In this document: positions 7,019 through 10,760 of the stretch, piece by piece
How positions within the stretch are numbered: the first letter of the stretch is position 1
How the letters are laid out: each line of letters opens with the position of its first letter
From: Bacteroidota bacterium
GTDB lineage: Bacteria; Bacteroidota; Bacteroidia; Chitinophagales; UBA10324
Direction: 5' to 3'
Length of the DNA stretch: 10,760 nt
Assembly: GCA_003455275.1 (NCBI GenBank)
Contig: DMRR01000151.1
Coordinates: 1 to 10,760 of the forward strand
The notes under the pieces: model-generated
What the model saw: only the letters and a program-made list of their open reading frames with translations
Told to the model about the DNA's origin: nothing
Databases searched by the model: none
Position numbers and translations under genes: made by a program

Positions 7019-8992
7019 TTGACAGAAAACAATTTAGAAAACCAAACCGCCGAAACTCCGGCACCGGTTGAAGCAGAGAAAAAAAACAATTCAACCACCG
7101 ATTCCCGTCACGATGATTTTGACTGGAACACAAACAAAAAAAATGTTCGCTCTTATTCCGATGATGAGCGTAACACTATGAAAAAGCAATATGACGGAAC
7201 CTTCGTCAATATTGAAAACGATCAAATCCTGCACGGACAGGTAGTTTCAATCACCAACAACGATGTGGTACTTAATGTAGGATTCAAAAGCGACGGACTT
7301 GTGCCTCTCTCTGAATTCCGCGACATCGAAGGATTAAAAGTTGGTGATGCAGTTGAAGTTCTTGTTGTAGAAAAAGAAAACCCAAAAGGTCAGCTTATTT
7401 TATCTCGCAAGAACGCAAAACTCGTTCGCTCATGGGAGCGAATCGTAGATGCCCACAGAACAGGAATAGTTGTAATGGGAACCATCACGAGCAAAACAAA
7501 GGGAGGATTGATTGTTGAAGTATTCGACATGGAAACATTTCTTCCGGGTTCGCAAATTGATGTGAAACCTATTACTGATTACGATATGTATGTTGGTCAG
7601 ACCATGGAATTCAAAGTCGTTAAGATTAATGAATTGATCAAGAATGCTGTGGTAAGCCATAAGGCACTGATTGAAAGTGATATTGAACAACAGCGTGCTG
7701 CCATTATGGGCAAACTTGAAAAAGGACAAGTGTTGGAAGGAACCATTAAAAACATCACTGACTTCGGTGCGTTCATTGACCTCGGTGGTGTGGATGGTTT
7801 GCTTTATATCACTGATATTTCATGGGGAAGAATCAACCATCCGAAAGAAGTGCTGGAACTTAACCAGAAACTCAATGTGGTGGTGCTCGATTACGATGAT
7901 GAGAAAAAAAGAATTTCTCTTGGTCTCAAACAATTGACTCCGCAACCATGGGATACACTTGATCCTTCTGTAGATGTTGGAAGCCATATCAAAGGAAAGA
8001 TTGTAAACATTGAAGACTACGGAGCATTCCTCGAAATCATTCCAGGAGTTGAAGGATTAATTCATGTGAGTGAAGTTAGCTGGAGCAATACTCCAATTAA
8101 TTCTAAAGAGTTCTTCAAATCAGGAGAAGAACTGGAAACAGTTGTGGTGACCATTGACCGCGCTGAGCGTAAAATGTCATTAAGCTTAAAGCAACTTTCA
8201 AAAGATCCATGGAGCGATATTGAAACCAAGTATCCTGTAAACAGCAAGCAGAAAGGAATCGTGCGCAACATCAGTGCTTACGGAGTGTTTGTTGAACTGG
8301 AGCCCGGCATCACCGGATTCGTTCATGTAAGTGATCTGAGTTGGGTGAAGCGGATTCATCATCCGAATGAATTTACTAAAGTGGGTAATGAAATGGAAGT
8401 TATGGTTCTTGAAATTGATAAAGAGAACCGCAAACTTTCACTCGGTCACCGCCAGGTGGAAGAAGATCCTTGGAACACATTTGAAACACTGTTCCCGGTT
8501 GGAAGTGTACACCAAGCTACAGTTATCAAACGCGACAATAACGGAGGAGTGATCCTGATGCCTTATGGCCTGGAAGCATTTGCCCCAACCAAGCATTTGA
8601 AAAAGGAAAATGGCAAGGCTGCTGAAGTAGATGAAACACTCGAATTTAAAGTTCTAGAATTTGACCGTGGTAATAAGAAAATCATAGTTTCTCATTCACG
8701 CGTTCATGATGAAAAGAAAGCAGAAGAGAAAAAAGCCGAGGGCGAAAGAAAAGATAAGGAAAGAAACGACACCCGTTCTGATATCAAAAACATCAATCGT
8801 AAAGTCGAAAAATCAACTCTCGGAGAAATTGGCGGTTTGGCTGAATTAAAACAGAAACTTGAACAAGGATCTGACAGCGCTGCTGCTGAAACTGCAGAAC
8901 CAGAAACAACAACTGCTCCTGAGGCATCAACTGAAACTTCATCTGATGCATCTTCTGAATCATCTTCAACTGAAGAACCGAAAGCAGAATAA
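7019..8992 (+). CDS. rpsA: 30S ribosomal protein S1 (bS1)
   Basis: A 657-residue RNA-binding protein that helps mRNA engage the 30S subunit. Six S1 (OB-fold) domains follow one another, at about residues 68-148, 149-237, 238-321, 322-409, 410-496 and 497-565. Domains 3-5 show the classic motif as DFGAFIDL, DYGAFLEI and AYGVFVEL, each followed by G(V/I)xGhhHV/ITDhSW and closing with (I/M)SLxLKQL or LSLGHRQ. Residues 1-67 are an acidic, Asn-rich extension with DFDW, as in other Bacteroidota S1 proteins. Residues 566-657 are a charged then Ser/Thr/Ala/Glu-rich tail, probably disordered. The start is TTG 7019, set by the strong SD nine nucleotides upstream; the longer in-frame extension to 6938 would translate the promoter and SD region and is rejected. 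It is apparently monocistronic, with a candidate promoter before it and a strong terminator after it. Confidence 0.97.
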   Translation: MTENNLENQTAETPAPVEAEKKNNSTTDSRHDDFDWNTNKKNVRSYSDDERNTMKKQYDGTFVNIENDQILHGQVVSITNNDVVLNVGFKSDGLVPLSEFRDIEGLKVGDAVEVLVVEKENPKGQLILSRKNAKLVRSWERIVDAHRTGIVVMGTITSKTKGGLIVEVFDMETFLPGSQIDVKPITDYDMYVGQTMEFKVVKINELIKNAVVSHKALIESDIEQQRAAIMGKLEKGQVLEGTIKNITDFGAFIDLGGVDGLLYITDISWGRINHPKEVLELNQKLNVVVLDYDDEKKRISLGLKQLTPQPWDTLDPSVDVGSHIKGKIVNIEDYGAFLEIIPGVEGLIHVSEVSWSNTPINSKEFFKSGEELETVVVTIDRAERKMSLSLKQLSKDPWSDIETKYPVNSKQKGIVRNISAYGVFVELEPGITGFVHVSDLSWVKRIHHPNEFTKVGNEMEVMVLEIDKENRKLSLGHRQVEEDPWNTFETLFPVGSVHQATVIKRDNNGGVILMPYGLEAFAPTKHLKKENGKAAEVDETLEFKVLEFDRGNKKIIVSHSRVHDEKKAEEKKAEGERKDKERNDTRSDIKNINRKVEKSTLGEIGGLAELKQKLEQGSDSAAAETAEPETTTAPEASTETSSDASSESSSTEEPKAE

Positions 8993-9013
8993 TTTTTTTT
9001 CAAACTAAAATTG

Positions 9014-9050
9014 AAAACCCTCTCTGAGAAATTCGGAGAGGGTTTTTTAT
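9014..9050 (+). terminator. Rho-independent terminator of rpsA
   Basis: CCCTCTC (9018-9024) pairs with GAGAGGG (9036-9042). The stem extends inward by T-G, G-C and A-T pairs to a small loop around 9028-9032. Six T follow directly (9043-9048), and four A precede the stem, so it could also act on the other strand. It starts 22 nt after the rpsA stop. Confidence 0.93.
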
Positions 9051-9070
9051 TTACTTGCATTCATAATTCC

Positions 9071-9102
9071 TTTATATTCAAAACGACGATTGATTACATT
9101 TG
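9071..9102 (+). promoter_or_regulatory. Candidate promoter of the MORN / Reg_prop operon
   Basis: TACATTTG (9095-9102) is a perfect match to the Bacteroidota -7 box and identical to the candidate box before rpsA. TTTA (9071-9074) matches the -33 TTTG at three of four positions with a 20-nt spacer. The predicted start near 9109 gives a leader of roughly 20 nt before the TTG at 9128. Confidence 0.55.
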
Positions 9103-9127
9103 AACACTACACAAGTCTGCTATTCGC

Positions 9128-10369
9128 TTGAAGAAAATTTACTCCGGAAAAATAATTCTCCTTCTCCTTGTTGCATTCAATTGCATTTGTTCTTTCCGTG
9201 CAGGTGCACAGAATTCTCCCTACCGTCATGACACCTGCGTGAGCGGAAATTGTTCGGATGGTTATGGCATCCGCTACTACACCAATGGCGACAAATACAT
9301 GGGCACCTTTATCAATGGTTCATTCAGCGGAAAAGGAATTTACTACTACTACGATGGCAGCCGCTACGACGGAGATTTTCTTGACAATAAGAAAAACGGC
9401 AAGGGAGTTTATTACTACAAGAGCGGAAACCGCTATGACGGAGATTTCGTGAACAACCTGAAGCAGGGTCACGGAATTTTTTATTACAACAATGGCAACC
9501 GCTACGAAGGAGATTTCAGCGAGAACAAATTTGAAGGAAAGGGGATCTTCTACTATGCGAACGGCAATAAGTATGAAGGCGATTTTCACAACGACAAGTT
9601 CGAAGGAAAAGGAATCCTCACCACGGTCAATAACAATAAATACATCGGCGATTTTGCGAACAACGATATGAATGGCTACGGCATTTATTCGTTCAACAAC
9701 GGAAGCCGCTACGAGGGCTATGTGGTGTATGGAAAAAAATCAGGCAAGGGCGCGTTCTATTTTGGCGATGGCAGCCGCTATGAAGGCGAGTTTGTGAATG
9801 ATGAAATTGAAGGCAAGGGAACCTGCTACTACACGAATGGAGATAAATACGATGGCGAATTCAAACACGCCATGTCAAACGGGTTCGGGATTTACTATTA
9901 CAAATCAGGCGACACGCTCATCGGAAATTTTGTTGACAACATCATTGACAGCGTTGCAGTTTTTAAAACATCAAAAGGAATTACGAGTCGCTTGCGATAT
10001 GAGCAGGATCGTTATGCCCTTGCAGCGCAGGCGAACACGCGCAATCTTGATTCGCTCTATCATAAGGCAACTGACAAATACCTGAATGATTATTCTTATG
10101 TGAATGTTGATTCGATTCACACCGCTGATTCATTGCACACGGTTATGTTGCTTGCTTCAGGAAAAACTGTGGAAGAAAAAAAAGTCTGTCCGAAGTGCAA
10201 TGGTTCAGGAAAAGTTTGGCAGGACGAAGTGGTGCATGACCGTGTGGTGACTAAGGACATCAGCAACGGAATTGGTCCGCGCAATTTCGTGACCTACACA
10301 ATTAAGGAAGTGATTCATCCTGCTGCTTATGTCCCGTGCAAAATGTGCGGGGGAACGGGCAAACTCTGA
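9128..10369 (+). CDS. Secreted MORN-repeat protein with C-terminal CXXCXGXG zinc-finger-like pair
   Basis: A 413-residue exported protein. Residues 1-27 are a signal peptide (MKKIYSGK, then IILLLLVAF, ending RAGAQ); it begins at TTG 9128, since no ATG in frame would preserve the signal sequence, and it has no SD. A half repeat (31-54) precedes nine full 23-residue MORN repeats (55-261, pattern x-x-Y-x-G-x-F...G-x-G-x-x-x-Y-x-x-G) and a decayed tenth (262-284). MORN repeats form elongated beta-hairpin sheets, usually for protein or lipid contact. Residues 285-345 are a helical linker. Two motifs, CPKCNGSG (354-361) and CKMCGGTG (404-411), match the DnaJ cysteine-rich repeat; DnaJ has four such motifs binding two zinc ions, so this pair could bind one. 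There is no J domain, so this is not a DnaJ. The stop lies 18 nt before the Reg_prop gene, so the two are probably co-transcribed. The function is unknown. Confidence 0.93.
   Translation: MKKIYSGKIILLLLVAFNCICSFRAGAQNSPYRHDTCVSGNCSDGYGIRYYTNGDKYMGTFINGSFSGKGIYYYYDGSRYDGDFLDNKKNGKGVYYYKSGNRYDGDFVNNLKQGHGIFYYNNGNRYEGDFSENKFEGKGIFYYANGNKYEGDFHNDKFEGKGILTTVNNNKYIGDFANNDMNGYGIYSFNNGSRYEGYVVYGKKSGKGAFYFGDGSRYEGEFVNDEIEGKGTCYYTNGDKYDGEFKHAMSNGFGIYYYKSGDTLIGNFVDNIIDSVAVFKTSKGITSRLRYEQDRYALAAQANTRNLDSLYHKATDKYLNDYSYVNVDSIHTADSLHTVMLLASGKTVEEKKVCPKCNGSGKVWQDEVVHDRVVTKDISNGIGPRNFVTYTIKEVIHPAAYVPCKMCGGTGKL
9290..9979 (+). repeat. Tandem 69-bp repeats encoding MORN units
   Basis: Ten in-frame units of exactly 69 bp, with no indels between them, encode the 23-residue MORN repeats. 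The first nine (9290-9910) are well conserved; the last (9911-9979) has lost the second Gly-rich half. DNA-level similarity is strongest around the CGCTA(C/T)GA(A/C)GG core that encodes RYEG/RYDG, with synonymous variation elsewhere, so the array is old rather than freshly duplicated. Confidence 0.9.
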
Positions 10370-10387
10370 TCATAAATTATCTCGTGA

Positions 10388-10760
10388 ATGAAAAGAATAT
10401 TTCTGTCGCTCATTATTGTATTCGCTCACTACACACTATTCACTTTTCTCCTTGTCACACTGAACTTGTCGAAGTGCTCCGCTCAGGCAAGCAACAGCGG
10501 CGGCTTTCGTCATTACACCGTTTCATCTGGCTTATCGAACAATAAAGTTTACTGCATTCTGCAGGATTATAAGGGCATGATGTGGTTCGGCACTGAAGAC
10601 GGACTGAATTCATTCGACGGATATTCTTTCTATCAATACAAATACAACCCCGGTGACTCATTTTCAATTTCGAACACCATCATCCGCTGCATGATGGAAG
10701 ATGAAGAGCACAATCTCTGGATAGGAACTGATGATGGTCTCAATGTTTTCAATCCTGCAA
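10388..10760 (+). CDS. Reg_prop beta-propeller sensor protein, N-terminal part
   Basis: The open frame runs from ATG 10388 to the window edge (124 complete codons) and is truncated by the window. An in-frame TGA immediately before the ATG (10385-10387) fixes this as the first possible start. Residues 1-33 form an unusually long signal peptide with two hydrophobic stretches, ending KCSAQ. From residue 40 the sequence is the start of a two-component-regulator propeller: FRHYTVSSGLSNN, then Reg_prop blade motifs ILQDYKGMMWFGTEDGL (57-73) and DEEHNLWIGTDDGL (105-118). Proteins with this N-terminus in Bacteroidota normally continue through a 14-blade periplasmic sensor and a Y_Y_Y domain into either a histidine kinase (including hybrid types) or a LuxR/LytTR-type output domain; which applies here cannot be seen. 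It starts 18 nt after the MORN gene stop, so it probably shares that gene's promoter. Confidence 0.9.
   Translation, partial: MKRIFLSLIIVFAHYTLFTFLLVTLNLSKCSAQASNSGGFRHYTVSSGLSNNKVYCILQDYKGMMWFGTEDGLNSFDGYSFYQYKYNPGDSFSISNTIIRCMMEDEEHNLWIGTDDGLNVFNPA
10454..10476 (+). repeat. Dispersed Bacteroidota-type repeat unit inside the signal peptide region
   Basis: The stretch beginning GTCACACTGAACTTGTCG and ending AAGTG matches, on the opposite strand, the CTTCGACAAG-TTCAGTG-TGAC type element that I recall as a frequent intergenic repeat in many Bacteroidota genomes. It has CACT/AGTG outer ends and an ACTT-GTCG-AAGT core hairpin. Here it is read in frame as part of the signal peptide of the Reg_prop gene. 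Only one copy lies in the window, so its repeat nature rests on recognition. Confidence 0.5.

Noticed and set aside
9290..9979. Regular 69-bp units considered as a CRISPR-like or minisatellite array
   Set aside because: The units are fully in frame, code for textbook MORN repeats, and vary at synonymous positions; there are no unique spacers between identical repeats.
9128..10369. Calling the MORN protein a DnaJ chaperone because of its CXXCXGXG motifs
   Set aside because: It has no J domain or HPD motif, only two of the four cysteine motifs, and a signal peptide.
10455..10667. Minus-strand open frame near the right edge
   Set aside because: It is antisense to the Reg_prop gene, whose protein sequence has clear family motifs; the antisense translation resembles nothing.

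Overview
The window looks like chromosomal DNA of a Bacteroidota bacterium. It is AT-leaning, most starts have A-rich leaders without a Shine-Dalgarno (SD) motif, and candidate promoters fit the Bacteroidota -33/-7 type (TAnnTTTG). The gene content agrees: a PadR-PspC operon, a six-domain S1 protein with the DFDW-type N-terminal extension, a MORN-repeat secreted protein, and a Reg_prop beta-propeller sensor. I cannot name the genus from sequence alone.

Layout. On the minus strand (1-2138) is an operon read right to left: a PadR-family repressor, a 550-aa PspC-domain membrane protein that overlaps it by ATGA, and the first 24 codons of a secreted or exported protein that runs off the window. 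A perfect 6-bp-arm palindrome overlaps the likely -33 box of the PadR promoter and suggests autorepression. The divergent spacer (2139-2387) leads into the plus-strand genes: a 1490-aa secreted, beta-rich protein of unknown function (2388-6860); rpsA (7019-8992), with a strong SD and a TTG start, closed by a textbook terminator; a 413-aa MORN-repeat protein with a C-terminal pair of CXXCXGXG motifs (9128-10369, also a TTG start); and, 18 nt later, the 5' end of a Reg_prop sensor gene (10388 to the window edge).

How they fit together. The minus-strand operon is a PadR-regulated envelope-stress type module. rpsA is a housekeeping translation gene, apparently transcribed on its own. The MORN gene and the Reg_prop gene are probably one transcript, so a periplasmic or surface MORN protein may be linked to a periplasmic-sensing signalling protein. 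The least explained items are the 1490-aa protein, which carries a winged-helix-like segment and an internal ~92-aa repeat inside an exported beta-rich chain; the strong SD in front of rpsA; and a Bacteroidota-type dispersed repeat sitting inside the signal-peptide coding region of the Reg_prop gene. No tRNA, rRNA, CRISPR array, transposase or phage gene was seen.
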